The notes under the pieces were generated by a model. That model saw only the letters and a list, made by a program, of their open reading frames with translations. It did not search any database and had not been told where the DNA came from. Made by a program: the position numbers and the translations under genes. From Paenibacillus koleovorans NBRC 103111 (GTDB lineage: Bacteria > Bacillota > Bacilli > Paenibacillales > NBRC-103111), in contig NZ_BIMA01000032.1 of the NCBI RefSeq assembly GCF_004000845.1, forward strand, positions 1 through 63,984: 63,984 bases of DNA, in the 5' to 3' direction. Below, one piece after another: positions 25,680-34,768 of the stretch (positions are counted from its first letter, which is position 1; every line of letters starts with the position of its first letter).

Positions 25680-27266
25680 TTGAAAAGATTGAATACGGTT
25701 ACAATGTTCGCGGTAGCAACGGCTGTTCTAGTGTCGGGTTGTTCGTCGGGCAACTCAGGCAATTCAACCCAAACATCATCCTCGCCCAACTCATCGGCAA
25801 GTCCAGCCAAGACTAGGGAGAAGATATCCCTGCATTGGGTCATTCCTGGCGCTGCCAATTCGAATCTGCCCGACGAGAGCAAGGACTTCGTGCTGACGAC
25901 GATCGAGCAGAAATTCAATGTGGATCTGAAGATCGAATATTTCCCCGTGGCGGACTACGTGACGAAGGTGAATACGATGTTGGCCGTAACCCCCCCGGAT
26001 ATGTGGCGGGATGCGACTCCAGACGGTGGACAAAAGTATGCGCTGGATGGACTGTTGGCGGACATCAGTACGATCGTTACTCCGTCCGCCATGCCGAACT
26101 ATTTCAAATACTGGATGAATGAGGAGGAATTGAAGGGATACGGAACGTTGTCCGGGAAGCTGGTCCGCGCGCCTATTCCTTATCAGAAGAAAAGCGTTCG
26201 TTCCTATTTCATCCGCAAGGATTGGCTGGATAAGCTCAATATGCCGATCCCCAAAAACTACGAGGAGTATTTAGCCACGTTAAGAGCTTTTCGGAACAAC
26301 GATCCCGACGGCAATGGAAAGAAGGATACCTATGGATTTTCCCTTTCGGCCGGCGGTACGAATCTCGGTACGGACTGGCCGGAATTTACCAAGAATGGGC
26401 TAAGCTTCGCCGGATTCGTGAAGGACAACAAGTACGTGGATATTACTCTGAATCCGCTGATGGAAGGCGTAATGAACGACATCATTAAGCTGAACGCCGA
26501 GGATTTGGTCGATCCGGACTGGTTCTTGAACAAGAACCCGCAGCATATCGAGAAGGCGATTCAAGGCAAAGTGGGGATCGTCCTGGGGAGCGCCGTCGAC
26601 TTTGCTTTCGATAACAATCAACAAGGCATTCAATACCGGAGCAAGCAGTTGAATCCGAAAGCGGATTGGGTGCCGTTCACAATGTTCCCGGGCACACCGC
26701 TGCGCAGCGAGAATGCCCCAGGGGTGCCATTCCTGTTCGCTAAATCGATCGCGGAGAAATATCCGGAGCGCGTGCAGCGTTCGACGGAAATTCTGGATTG
26801 GTTGGCCAGCGAAGAAGGCTTCCTGCTCACGCACTACGGGGTAGCGAATACGCACTATAAACTCGAAGGCAAAAACATCAACTTGAATGTCGATGCCTTT
26901 ACGAACGATATTGTGAAGCAAGGAGATTTTCTGAAAATATGGAGCTTCTTCACGCCAGAATCGCCGGAGGTATACGGATTTACTGTGGTAGATCCGAGAC
27001 AAACCGACCGAGACCGGGAGCAGGCCAAATTCCTGTTGTCCTTGCCGCTGTACCCAAGCTTGGGCGTGTCTCTGATCCCACCGGTCGGATTTGAATTGGC
27101 TGACTTCCGCAAGCGGCAATACGACATGCAGATCAAGCTGGTGTTCCAAGAGAAGTCGGCCAAGAACTGGCCGCAATATCGGGAAGAGCTGATGACAAAG
27201 TATAAGGGCAACGATCTCATTAATGCCTATACGGAGCTTGTAAAGGCAGCGGGGAAAATAAAATAA
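25680..27266 (+). CDS. extracellular solute-binding lipoprotein of a sugar ABC transporter
   Basis: This 528-residue LplA/YtcQ-type binding lipoprotein has a TTG start at 25680 preceded by AAGGAGGGG (25665-25673). The lipobox is LVSGC with cysteine 21, followed by a Ser/Asn-rich linker. The calcium-loop-like NNDPDGNGKKDTYGFS lies near residue 205. It is the paralogue of the binding protein at 244 but belongs to the lyase locus and probably binds unsaturated oligosaccharides made by the lyase, which is inferred. The permeases follow after 34 bases, without a strong hairpin between them. Confidence 0.93.
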   Translation: MKRLNTVTMFAVATAVLVSGCSSGNSGNSTQTSSSPNSSASPAKTREKISLHWVIPGAANSNLPDESKDFVLTTIEQKFNVDLKIEYFPVADYVTKVNTMLAVTPPDMWRDATPDGGQKYALDGLLADISTIVTPSAMPNYFKYWMNEEELKGYGTLSGKLVRAPIPYQKKSVRSYFIRKDWLDKLNMPIPKNYEEYLATLRAFRNNDPDGNGKKDTYGFSLSAGGTNLGTDWPEFTKNGLSFAGFVKDNKYVDITLNPLMEGVMNDIIKLNAEDLVDPDWFLNKNPQHIEKAIQGKVGIVLGSAVDFAFDNNQQGIQYRSKQLNPKADWVPFTMFPGTPLRSENAPGVPFLFAKSIAEKYPERVQRSTEILDWLASEEGFLLTHYGVANTHYKLEGKNINLNVDAFTNDIVKQGDFLKIWSFFTPESPEVYGFTVVDPRQTDRDREQAKFLLSLPLYPSLGVSLIPPVGFELADFRKRQYDMQIKLVFQEKSAKNWPQYREELMTKYKGNDLINAYTELVKAAGKIK

Positions 27267-27300
27267 AACATGCTTGCCTATCGGATAGGAGCGGGTGGAC

Positions 27301-28245
27301 ATGCTTAACGGCACTAAGGAAATGAACCGAAATTCACGCAACTCCGGTGCCTGGAATCGAATATACCGCAGTCGATGGTTTTACTTGATGCTGTTTCCAG
27401 GACTGCTGTACTACTTGATCTTTCACTATTTGCCCATGGGCGGGCTACTGATCGCCTTTCAAGACTACAATTTGGTGAAGGGAGTTTGGGGAAGCAAGTG
27501 GGTTGGCTGGGACAACTTTGAAATCATCTTCGCTTCCCCCGATTTTCTCACGATTTTCCGCAACACGATCGTCATCAGCCTCTATCGCATTGTATTTAAT
27601 ATGTTCCCCGATATCATCCTAGCGCTTGCGCTTAACGAGATTCGGCTGCAATGGTTCAAGCGAGTCGTGCAGACGGTCACCTACGGTCCGCATTTTTTGT
27701 CCTGGGTGATCGTGTACGGGCTGGCCTTCTCCTTCCTCGCTCCTGAATCCGGGCTGCTGAGCACTTGGGTGCGGGACATGGGATGGGGACAGCTGCAGGT
27801 ACTGACGGACAATCGGTTATTCCGGCCTCTCATTATTTTGACGGAGATGTGGAAGAACACGGGGTACGGAGCGATCATTTATTTGGCGGCGCTAGCTTCC
27901 ATCAATCAAGAGCTGTATGAAGCGGCCGTCATAGATGGAGCGGGAAGATGGCGAAGACTGTGGCACATTACGCTGCCCGGCATCCGTGAAGTGTTCGTGC
28001 TGCTGCTAATTATTCGGATCGGCCATATTATGGATGCCGGCTTCGATCAGATCTACGTGTTCCTCAATGCGAGGGTATACGAATCCGGCGATATTATCGA
28101 TACATGGGTATTCCGAAGGGGGCTGGAGAGCCTCGAATTCAGTATTGGAGCGGCGACAGGCTTGTTCAAATCCGTGATCGGCTTCGTCCTGGTGCTCGGT
28201 GCCAATCGCATCGCCAAGAAAGTAGGGGGCTCCGGCATATGGTGA
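27301..28245 (+). CDS. ABC sugar transporter permease, LplB/YteP type
   Basis: This 314-residue inner-membrane permease has the N-terminal family pattern FPGLLYYLIFHYLPMGG, about six membrane segments and the EAA loop ELYEAAVIDGAGRWRR near residue 203. ATG 27301 sits nine bases after GGAG and is preferred over GTG 27295. The end overlaps the next start (ATGGTGA), so the permeases are coupled. Confidence 0.93.
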   Translation: MLNGTKEMNRNSRNSGAWNRIYRSRWFYLMLFPGLLYYLIFHYLPMGGLLIAFQDYNLVKGVWGSKWVGWDNFEIIFASPDFLTIFRNTIVISLYRIVFNMFPDIILALALNEIRLQWFKRVVQTVTYGPHFLSWVIVYGLAFSFLAPESGLLSTWVRDMGWGQLQVLTDNRLFRPLIILTEMWKNTGYGAIIYLAALASINQELYEAAVIDGAGRWRRLWHITLPGIREVFVLLLIIRIGHIMDAGFDQIYVFLNARVYESGDIIDTWVFRRGLESLEFSIGAATGLFKSVIGFVLVLGANRIAKKVGGSGIW

Positions 28246-29126
28246 ATTTCGATAGAACGCCCATGGATCGCCTTGTAGACGGTCTGATCTATTTTTCCCT
28301 TGGCCTATTCGCGCTTATGACCTTGTTTCCGCTCTACTACGTATTCGTCGTTTCCATTACGCCTTACACGGAAGTGGTTCGCCACGGAGGCTTCGTCATT
28401 TTCCCCAGCCAATGGACTTGGTCGGCGTATGAGGAAATATTGTCGAGTCAGCGCATCCCTAGAGCGCTCGGTGTCACGGTGTTGGTAACTACGGTAGGCA
28501 CCTTGATGAACTTGGTTTTTACTATGCTTGTGGCTTACCCGTTATCCAAAAAGTTCGTTCCGGGACGCAACGGGTTTCTCATAGCCATCGTATTTACGAT
28601 GTTGTTCAGCGGCGGCATTATTCCGACCTATCTTATTGTGAGAGCGGTGGGGCTGTACGATTCCTTCTGGGCTTTGATCATCCCGAGCCTCGTTTCGACG
28701 TTTTATATGCTGATCATGAAAACGTATTTCGAGAATCTACCCAGTGAACTGGAGGATGCGGCGAAGGTGGACGGCTGCGGGGATGTGTCGACCCTCTTCC
28801 GACTCGTTCTTCCCTTATCGGCGCCAATCGTAGCCACCCTTGGGCTCTTTTACGGAGTAGGGCATTGGAACAGCTTTTTCCCGGCGATTATGTATTTGTC
28901 CGACCGTAACTGGCACCCGATCCAAGTCGTGCTGCGCAATATGATTCAATCCCCGAATGTGAGCCAGGAGTTAATGTCTACGGACATTGCGAGCCTCACC
29001 CAATTGCCGCCGGAAACGGTCAAGATGGCGACGGTCGTGTTGGCCATTATCCCTATCATCCTGATTTATCCCTTTCTGCAAAAATACTTCGTGAAGGGGA
29101 TGCTGATCGGATCCGTCAAAGGGTAA
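28239..29126 (+). CDS. ABC sugar transporter permease, LplC/YtcP type
   Basis: This 295-residue partner permease has six hydrophobic segments, the EAA loop ELEDAAKVDGCGDVSTL near residue 166 and the ending KGMLIGSVKG. The ATG at 28239 overlaps the upstream stop; the frame stays open back to 28104, but that part is shadow. As in the first cassette, no ATPase gene is linked. Confidence 0.93.
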   Translation: MVNFDRTPMDRLVDGLIYFSLGLFALMTLFPLYYVFVVSITPYTEVVRHGGFVIFPSQWTWSAYEEILSSQRIPRALGVTVLVTTVGTLMNLVFTMLVAYPLSKKFVPGRNGFLIAIVFTMLFSGGIIPTYLIVRAVGLYDSFWALIIPSLVSTFYMLIMKTYFENLPSELEDAAKVDGCGDVSTLFRLVLPLSAPIVATLGLFYGVGHWNSFFPAIMYLSDRNWHPIQVVLRNMIQSPNVSQELMSTDIASLTQLPPETVKMATVVLAIIPIILIYPFLQKYFVKGMLIGSVKG

Positions 29127-29184
29127 AGGCAGCGTGAGGAAAAGCACCGAGGGGAAACGCTAACATCGTCCGCGATTTCTATTG

Positions 29185-29190
29185 TATGAT
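29185..29190 (+). promoter_or_regulatory. possible -10 element of the second AraC sensor gene
   Basis: TATGAT matches the sigma-A -10 consensus well, but no good -35 is found 17 bases upstream. It overlaps the ATG at 29186, which argues that this ATG is not the translation start. Confidence 0.35.
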
Positions 29191-29221
29191 AAAGGCAACT
29201 GATCAAAATGGGGTGCCACTC

Positions 29222-31513
29222 TTGAAGACTTGGCGGACAATCCTAAGCTCCCTTCATTTGACGTTCAAACGTAGATTGCTGCTGTATTCGTTGCTATTAA
29301 GCGCCGTTCCCGTGCTGATGATCGGTCTATTGTCTTCCTGGATTACTTCCAGCGTCGTGCAAGAAGAATCGGACCGCAGCCAGCAGACGATTCTGAAGCA
29401 GCTCACCTTTCAAGTCGACGATTTTCTCCTGGATCTCGAGAACACCTCGGTTCGGCTGGCGAATGATCAAACGATCAAGAAGTCGCTGGAGGCCGGCATC
29501 TTCCAGAATCAATTGCCGATTACGATGGAGATGATGGATCTGCTGCTGAACGCGATCTCCAATACGAGCTTCGGACTCGATATATCGCTCTATTACAACC
29601 AATACAGCCAAATCTACTCTTCGCGCAACGGGATTATCCGGACTGTGGAATATCCCTATACGGACATTATTCGTCAAGCCAATCAATTGCGCTACGGATC
29701 GGTCGTCATCCCCCCGAATACGTATTCGGAGATGAAGGAGATGCTGCTGGTCCGAGCGATTCCCCTGAATAGCAGCAATCCGTTAGGTTTCCTGATCATG
29801 CATCTCGATACGTTGAAGATGAAGCGCTACTTGGACCGGATCAGCATGGAAGGCGGGCGCAAAGTGTTCATCGTGGACGATCAGGGGACGATCTTGTCCA
29901 GTCAGAACAATGTCGAGCCCGGATCCAAGCTATCGCCGCCCGAACTGCTGTCTTCCATCGAAGAGAGAGCGGGCAGCGCGGACGTGACCGTGACATTCGA
30001 TCAGCAAGAATATCAGGTGGCCTCCCTGCGGTCGAATGTGAAAAATTGGACCTTTGTCGCTATGACGCCTACGGATGAGCTTGAAGCGGCTTCCAATAAA
30101 GTGCTGCTGCTGACATGGTCGTTCGTCTGCTGCTTGCTGCTTGCCAGTGTCGGGGCTTCCATCATCGGATTCCGCAAAGTGTATCGGCCTATCCAGACGC
30201 TTGCCAGTAAGTTCGACCTCAATCCGCGAGGCGATGATGAGCTTCAGCAAATCGATGCTTCCCTGGTGAAAATGACGGACCGCAACTCGCAGCTGTTGAC
30301 GAAATTGCATGAGCAGTTGCCTTATCTCAAGGACAGCTTGTTCTTGCAGCTATTGAGGGGGGAAGTGACTTCCCGCGAGATCGAGATGCTGCAGCTCGAG
30401 CATAAATTCCCGAGCGATCACAGCTGCTTCTCCGTCGTAGTGATGGAGATCCGACAGTCGGCTTATGAAAGATCGACCTACAAGGAGGAGGACCGCGTGT
30501 CTCTCTTGTATGCGATGCGAAGCGTGATTGATGAATTTCTGCAGCCGCTCCAGGGGTTGTACGCCTCCGTCGTGCCGAAGTCGAGGCAAATTGTCGTGTT
30601 GGTTCAAACCGAGGAGCCGGGGCAGGGAGAATTGGCTCGCCTTACCGCCGTTGGAGAACAAATCCGCGAGCGATTGGCCGGGCTGAACGTGGAGACTGGC
30701 ATCGCCATCAGCAGCTCGAGGCCGTCTTATGCCACCATTGCGGAATCTTACGATGAAGCGATCCGGTTCACCGATTACTTGTGGGTGCTGGGGAGCCACT
30801 CGATCGTTCACGCGGAATCGCTCAAGCATTCGGACAAGCAACCTATACACAAGCTGGCGAAGCGGAAGAAGGCGATTCTGAACAGTCTGAGTCAGAATAA
30901 GCTGGATGAGGCCCGAGAGGAGCTGAACGCCATTATGGCCGAGCTGCCTGCCTCCATTCATCAATCGGAAGCGATTATGGGTTTGTTTTCCCTGTTGATC
31001 GGGGAGATCGGGCTGCTGACCAAGGAGCGGGGCTTCGACCTCGACAACATGTTCGAATACGACGTGTTGGACTATTTGTTCGGGTTGTCCTCCCTTGAGG
31101 AGGTGCATAGCTGGATTGCCGAGGAAGTGTTCCCCAAGGTAGGCAACTGCCTGGACCAGCAGTACATCGAGCACTCGGAGAAGCTCATCCCGCAAGTCCT
31201 GCACTACATCCAGAACAACTTCGACTCCGACCTCTCTTTGCAAAATCTGTCCGGCCTGTTCGGCGTATCCGCTTCTACATTGAGCCGGCTCTTCAAGGAA
31301 GAGACGGATACCAACTATTTGGAATTCATCATTGCTTATCGGATGGATCGGGCCCAAGTCTGGCTCTCGACGACGGACATGCCTATCAAGGACATCGCGG
31401 ATCGCCTGCACTATACGAGCGTGCAAAATTTCACGCGGATCTTCAAGCAGGTGACGGGGACGACGCCGGGTAGCTATCGGAAACATAAGCGTAGTCAGGA
31501 ACAAACACCATAG
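29222..31513 (+). CDS. membrane-anchored AraC-family transcriptional regulator
   Basis: This 763-residue sensor-regulator has transmembrane segments at about residues 20-45 and 290-315 enclosing an extracellular Cache-like region. A HAMP-like and linker stretch follows, and a C-terminal AraC domain begins near residue 660 (LSGLFGVSASTLSRLFKEE, IADRLHYTSVQNFTRIFKQ, ending GSYRKHKR). TTG 29222 is preferred because GGGG lies eight bases upstream, while the ATG at 29186 overlaps a -10-like sequence and lacks a ribosome site. It follows the transporter cassette and is the obvious candidate to bind the two duplicated elements at 16703 and 25546; that pairing is inferred. Confidence 0.9.
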   Translation: MKTWRTILSSLHLTFKRRLLLYSLLLSAVPVLMIGLLSSWITSSVVQEESDRSQQTILKQLTFQVDDFLLDLENTSVRLANDQTIKKSLEAGIFQNQLPITMEMMDLLLNAISNTSFGLDISLYYNQYSQIYSSRNGIIRTVEYPYTDIIRQANQLRYGSVVIPPNTYSEMKEMLLVRAIPLNSSNPLGFLIMHLDTLKMKRYLDRISMEGGRKVFIVDDQGTILSSQNNVEPGSKLSPPELLSSIEERAGSADVTVTFDQQEYQVASLRSNVKNWTFVAMTPTDELEAASNKVLLLTWSFVCCLLLASVGASIIGFRKVYRPIQTLASKFDLNPRGDDELQQIDASLVKMTDRNSQLLTKLHEQLPYLKDSLFLQLLRGEVTSREIEMLQLEHKFPSDHSCFSVVVMEIRQSAYERSTYKEEDRVSLLYAMRSVIDEFLQPLQGLYASVVPKSRQIVVLVQTEEPGQGELARLTAVGEQIRERLAGLNVETGIAISSSRPSYATIAESYDEAIRFTDYLWVLGSHSIVHAESLKHSDKQPIHKLAKRKKAILNSLSQNKLDEAREELNAIMAELPASIHQSEAIMGLFSLLIGEIGLLTKERGFDLDNMFEYDVLDYLFGLSSLEEVHSWIAEEVFPKVGNCLDQQYIEHSEKLIPQVLHYIQNNFDSDLSLQNLSGLFGVSASTLSRLFKEETDTNYLEFIIAYRMDRAQVWLSTTDMPIKDIADRLHYTSVQNFTRIFKQVTGTTPGSYRKHKRSQEQTP

Positions 31514-31524
31514 GGGGTTCTTTT

Positions 31525-31647
31525 ATGCGGTTATTCGTCTTGCTGGGTCAATCGAATATGGCGGGTACAGGGGAGACGGATGGCGGAAGCTTGGTTGGCG
31601 CACTGATCCTCGGGGGTGATTGTTCCCATGGACCAAGAGGCGTATGA
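31525..31647 (+). pseudogene. 5' remnant of a sialate O-acetylesterase-type (SASA) carbohydrate esterase
   Basis: An ATG with GGGGG upstream opens a 40-codon frame beginning MRLFVLLGQSNMAGTGE. This is the signature start of SASA/CE6-type SGNH esterases, with the nucleophile serine in GQSNM. After about 18 residues the similarity is lost and the frame ends at 31645-31647, inside the M20 gene. The remaining body of a normal esterase is absent, so a deletion joined its 5' end to the M20 gene. Confidence 0.75.
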
Positions 31648-32971
31648 CCAATGGCTTTCGGATATGGTTGCCATACGAAGAGCCATCCATAGTTACCCGG
31701 AGCCAGGCTGGATGGAGTACAGGGCCGCTGCGTTCGTGGCGGAGCGGTTGACCCAACTCGGATTCGAAGTGGTGACAGGTCGCCAAGCCTGCCTCTCGGA
31801 AGCCAGGATGGGTGTTCCCCATGCCGATGAAATAAGCTTGCATGAGGAGATGGCGCTGAATGAAGGCGTCAATCCGTATTGGCTCGAACAGATGAGAGGC
31901 GGACATACGGCGGTCGTCGGGATCATTCGCGGCTCGAAGCCTGGCCCCATTGTCGCACTCCGATTCGATATGGACTGTGTTGAAGTTGGCGAAAGCCAGG
32001 ATCCGGCTCATGCTCCGGTCAAGATGGGCTACCGTTCGCGAAGACAAGGCCTGATGCACGCCTGTGGCCATGATGGTCACATCGCGATAGGGGTTGGTAC
32101 GGCTGTACAAATCGCGGAGCGAATCGAGGAGCTTACCGGGGAGATACGGCTGCTGTTTCAGCCTGCCGAGGAAGGGTGCCGCGGAGCCAAAGCGATGATT
32201 GAGGCCGGCTGGCTCGATGACGTCGATTATTTTTTTGGCGGGCATATCGGACTCAAGAGTAGAACGCTCGGTGAGGTTGTCGCTTCGTCTAGCGGGTTCC
32301 TATCGACTACCAAGCTCGACGTTGTATTCCGCGGCAAAGCCGCTCATGCCGGGGAATCGCCCGAGCTGGGACGGAATGCTCTTCTTGCTGCGTGTTCCGC
32401 CTCCTTGCACCTACATAGCATCAGCCGCCACAGTGGAGGGGCGACGCGAATTCATGTCGGCCAATTGGTAGCCGGAACGGGACGGAATGTAATAGCGGAA
32501 GAAGCTCATATGAAGCTGGAAACACGCGGCGTGACGGAAGAGCTTAACGCCTTTATGCTTACGGAAGCCGTGCGCATACTCGAGGGGACTGCGAACGTGT
32601 ATGGCGTCGTGTGCCAGCGGGAAATGGTGGGTAGCGGAGTTTCGGCGGAGGCAGACACGGCTCTTATTCCATGGATACAAAGGGAATGCGAACGAATAAA
32701 CCGCATCCATACCGTGATACCTACCCTGGCGATGGGAGTCTCAGAGGATGCCTCCCTCATGCTCAGGAAAGTGAAAGAGCGAGGCGGGAAAGCCGCATAT
32801 TTGATGTTCGGCAGCCCGTTAACGCAAGGGCACCATCAGCCGTGTTTTGATTTCGACGAAGAGGTGCTGGGTATTGCAGCGGAGTTGCTGATCCAGCTTG
32901 TATTCGCTTGCCCGGAATGGACAGTTGACAAGGAAGATCTGATTCGGACGACGGACGGAGACGGGGGTTGA
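31628..32971 (+). CDS. M20-family amidohydrolase (AbgA-like)
   Basis: This 447-residue metal-dependent amidohydrolase resembles the p-aminobenzoyl-glutamate hydrolase A/IAA-amino-acid hydrolase branch of M20. The metal site motif HACGHDGHIAIG lies near residue 140, and PAEEGCRGAKAMIEAG carries the catalytic glutamate and a ligand. The dimerisation domain follows around residues 220-330, and a late ligand histidine lies in QGHHQPCFDF. ATG 31628 follows GGGGGTGA; a GTG at 31616 is a less likely start. It overlaps the esterase remnant and is followed two bases later by the CapA-like gene. It may hydrolyse an amide on an imported amino-sugar or peptide-linked product, which is inferred. Confidence 0.9.
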   Translation: MDQEAYDQWLSDMVAIRRAIHSYPEPGWMEYRAAAFVAERLTQLGFEVVTGRQACLSEARMGVPHADEISLHEEMALNEGVNPYWLEQMRGGHTAVVGIIRGSKPGPIVALRFDMDCVEVGESQDPAHAPVKMGYRSRRQGLMHACGHDGHIAIGVGTAVQIAERIEELTGEIRLLFQPAEEGCRGAKAMIEAGWLDDVDYFFGGHIGLKSRTLGEVVASSSGFLSTTKLDVVFRGKAAHAGESPELGRNALLAACSASLHLHSISRHSGGATRIHVGQLVAGTGRNVIAEEAHMKLETRGVTEELNAFMLTEAVRILEGTANVYGVVCQREMVGSGVSAEADTALIPWIQRECERINRIHTVIPTLAMGVSEDASLMLRKVKERGGKAAYLMFGSPLTQGHHQPCFDFDEEVLGIAAELLIQLVFACPEWTVDKEDLIRTTDGDGG

Positions 32972-32972
32972 G

Positions 32973-34271
32973 ATGGGAGTGAGTCGGATAAGCCTAGCCG
33001 CGACAGGAGACAGCTTCATTACCCGTCGGCTGCCGGCTGGGGATGATTCGTTTCGCCAGGTGGCTAGTATTATTGGGAAAGCGGATGTTCGTTTTACGAA
33101 TTTGGAGGTTACGGTTCATCGAATGGAAGGACCCCCCTCAGCGCAAAGCGGAGGTACTTGGGCGGTAGCCGATCCATGGGTGCTCGATGATCTGAAGATG
33201 TATGGCTTCAATGCGCTGGCTTGGGCGAATAATCATTCCATGGATTATTCGTATGGCGGGCTTGAAGCGACCTCGCGATATTTGGATCGTTATGATTGGG
33301 TGCATGCTGGCGTCGGACGAAATCTGGCGGAAGCCGGAGCGATCAAGTATATAGAGGTCCGCGGCGCCCGAATCGCTTTACTTGCAGCTACATCGACTTT
33401 CCACGAATCATGGCGCGCCGGGGAGCAAAGGCCCGACGTACCGGGAAGACCCGGCGTCAATCCGCTTCGTTTCTCCACGGTGTACCGGGTTTCTGCAGAG
33501 AGACTAGAGCAGTTGAAAGCCATAGCGGCAGAAACCGGTATTAACGACGAACGGGATTTGTTGGCCAAAGAGGGCTTCGTCACGAAAGACTCGGCTGCGC
33601 TTGAATTTGGCCATCATCGTTTCGAGGAGGGCGCTGGCGAGGGGATGGTTACGAAACCGGACTCTTCGGATCTGTCCCGTCTCCTCCGCACCGTCCAGGA
33701 GGCAAGAAGGCAGGCCGACTATGTGTTTGTGAGCATTCATTCGCATGAGATGAGAGATGGACGTAAAGATCTCCCCGCTCAATTTTTGACGGAGTTCTCT
33801 AGGGCTTGCATCGATGAAGGGGCACATGCCGTAATGGGTCATGGACCGCACATCATTCGCGGCGTGGAGTTGTATAAGGGGAAGCCCATTTTGTACAGTC
33901 TAGGCAATTTTATTTTCCAAAATGACGCTGTAACTCGGCTGCCGGCTGACTATTATGAAAAGTATGGCCTCGGTCACGAACACAATACAGCGGATGCGCT
34001 GGATGCCCGGAGCGCCAACAATACTCGTGGCTTGGGCGTCAATCCGGATGTATGGTCGTCCGTTATTGCAGAGCTGTCATTCGGTGACGGGATGCTGACA
34101 CAAATGACGTTCCATCCCATTGAGCTCGGCTTTGGGGAGCCCCGTTACCGGAGAGGATGGCCCCGGTTGACGGACGACACCCAGGTGCTGTACAAGCTGC
34201 AGAAGCTGAGCCGGGAGCTGGGGATGGAGTTGACGATTGAAGGAGCTCAAGCCTGTTGGAAGGCGCAATAG
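32973..34271 (+). CDS. CapA/PgsA-like metallophosphoesterase-fold protein
   Basis: This 432-residue PGA_cap-family protein has the full set of conserved blocks: AATGDSF, FTNLEVTVH, NALAWANNHSMDY, IHSHE and MGHGPHIIRG followed by PILYSLGNFIFQ. Unlike capsule-anchored PgsA it has no N-terminal membrane segment, so it should be cytoplasmic. The ATG follows GGGGG and starts two bases after the M20 stop. In glycan loci, relatives are often annotated as polyglutamate synthesis proteins, but the pairing with an amidohydrolase and the absence of pgsB/pgsC suggest a catabolic hydrolase role. That is inferred. Confidence 0.88.
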   Translation: MGVSRISLAATGDSFITRRLPAGDDSFRQVASIIGKADVRFTNLEVTVHRMEGPPSAQSGGTWAVADPWVLDDLKMYGFNALAWANNHSMDYSYGGLEATSRYLDRYDWVHAGVGRNLAEAGAIKYIEVRGARIALLAATSTFHESWRAGEQRPDVPGRPGVNPLRFSTVYRVSAERLEQLKAIAAETGINDERDLLAKEGFVTKDSAALEFGHHRFEEGAGEGMVTKPDSSDLSRLLRTVQEARRQADYVFVSIHSHEMRDGRKDLPAQFLTEFSRACIDEGAHAVMGHGPHIIRGVELYKGKPILYSLGNFIFQNDAVTRLPADYYEKYGLGHEHNTADALDARSANNTRGLGVNPDVWSSVIAELSFGDGMLTQMTFHPIELGFGEPRYRRGWPRLTDDTQVLYKLQKLSRELGMELTIEGAQACWKAQ

Positions 34272-34424
34272 TTCAATAAGGCATGAGGCCTCCTTTTCAA
34301 CAAGAGTCGTAAATCAAGGTGATTGATTTTTTCGAGATAAGCCAAGAAGATTTGGAGGCACCCACAGCTCGCGGCGTTTTGCAGTGAAAACTCGCTCTTG
34401 ATTTTGCTGACGGGTGTGGTAGAC

Positions 34425-34655
34425 TTCACCGACCTGCAAGCGATTGGCAATAAAACGGGAATATCTTTGCTCAGCACAACCGGTACTTTGCCGCAAACCC
34501 GCAGGAGGGAAGCGACCTGATCCAACAAATTCGCAGACAATTCCTGGAGCGTGAAAGAGGAGGTGTTGGAGGCGACGATGGCTTCCAGTTGAATGAGAGC
34601 TTCCAGCTATCCCAAGCCCCATCGTTCCGGCACCCAGCACCGTAATGTTCATCAT
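34425..34655 (-). pseudogene. decayed 3-hydroxyacyl-CoA dehydrogenase
   Basis: The minus strand begins MMNITVLGAGTMGLGIA, the exact N-terminal Rossmann signature of 3-hydroxybutyryl-CoA dehydrogenases. It then jumps to the middle of the protein: GKVPVVLSKDIP in one frame and FIANRLQ in another, which in an intact protein form one GK-x-PV...KD-x-PGFIANRLQ block. So there is a large internal deletion and at least one frameshift. Similarity stops after NRLQ; the continuing frame down to 34314 (TRQQNQERVFTAKRREL) is not recognisable. Dead gene. Confidence 0.8.
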
Positions 34656-34768
34656 CCTCTAATGCCTCTCTGTCGATCTATAGCATTTATTCGATATATC
34701 TATATATACAAATCTCATTTTGTTCATCCGATACTCGGTGCAAATCGTGATCTGCATTTGATGCCTCT

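Noticed and set aside
30350-31504. 384-codon antisense open frame opposite the AraC sensor gene
   Set aside because: It is a shadow of a strongly biased real gene; its composition is typical of antisense translation.
31616-31627. GTG start at 31616 for the M20 gene
   Set aside because: It overlaps the G-run that serves as the ribosome site for the better placed ATG at 31628.
32973-34271. Capsule or poly-gamma-glutamate synthesis operon
   Set aside because: Only the CapA-like gene is present, without a membrane anchor and without pgsB, pgsC or a ligase.
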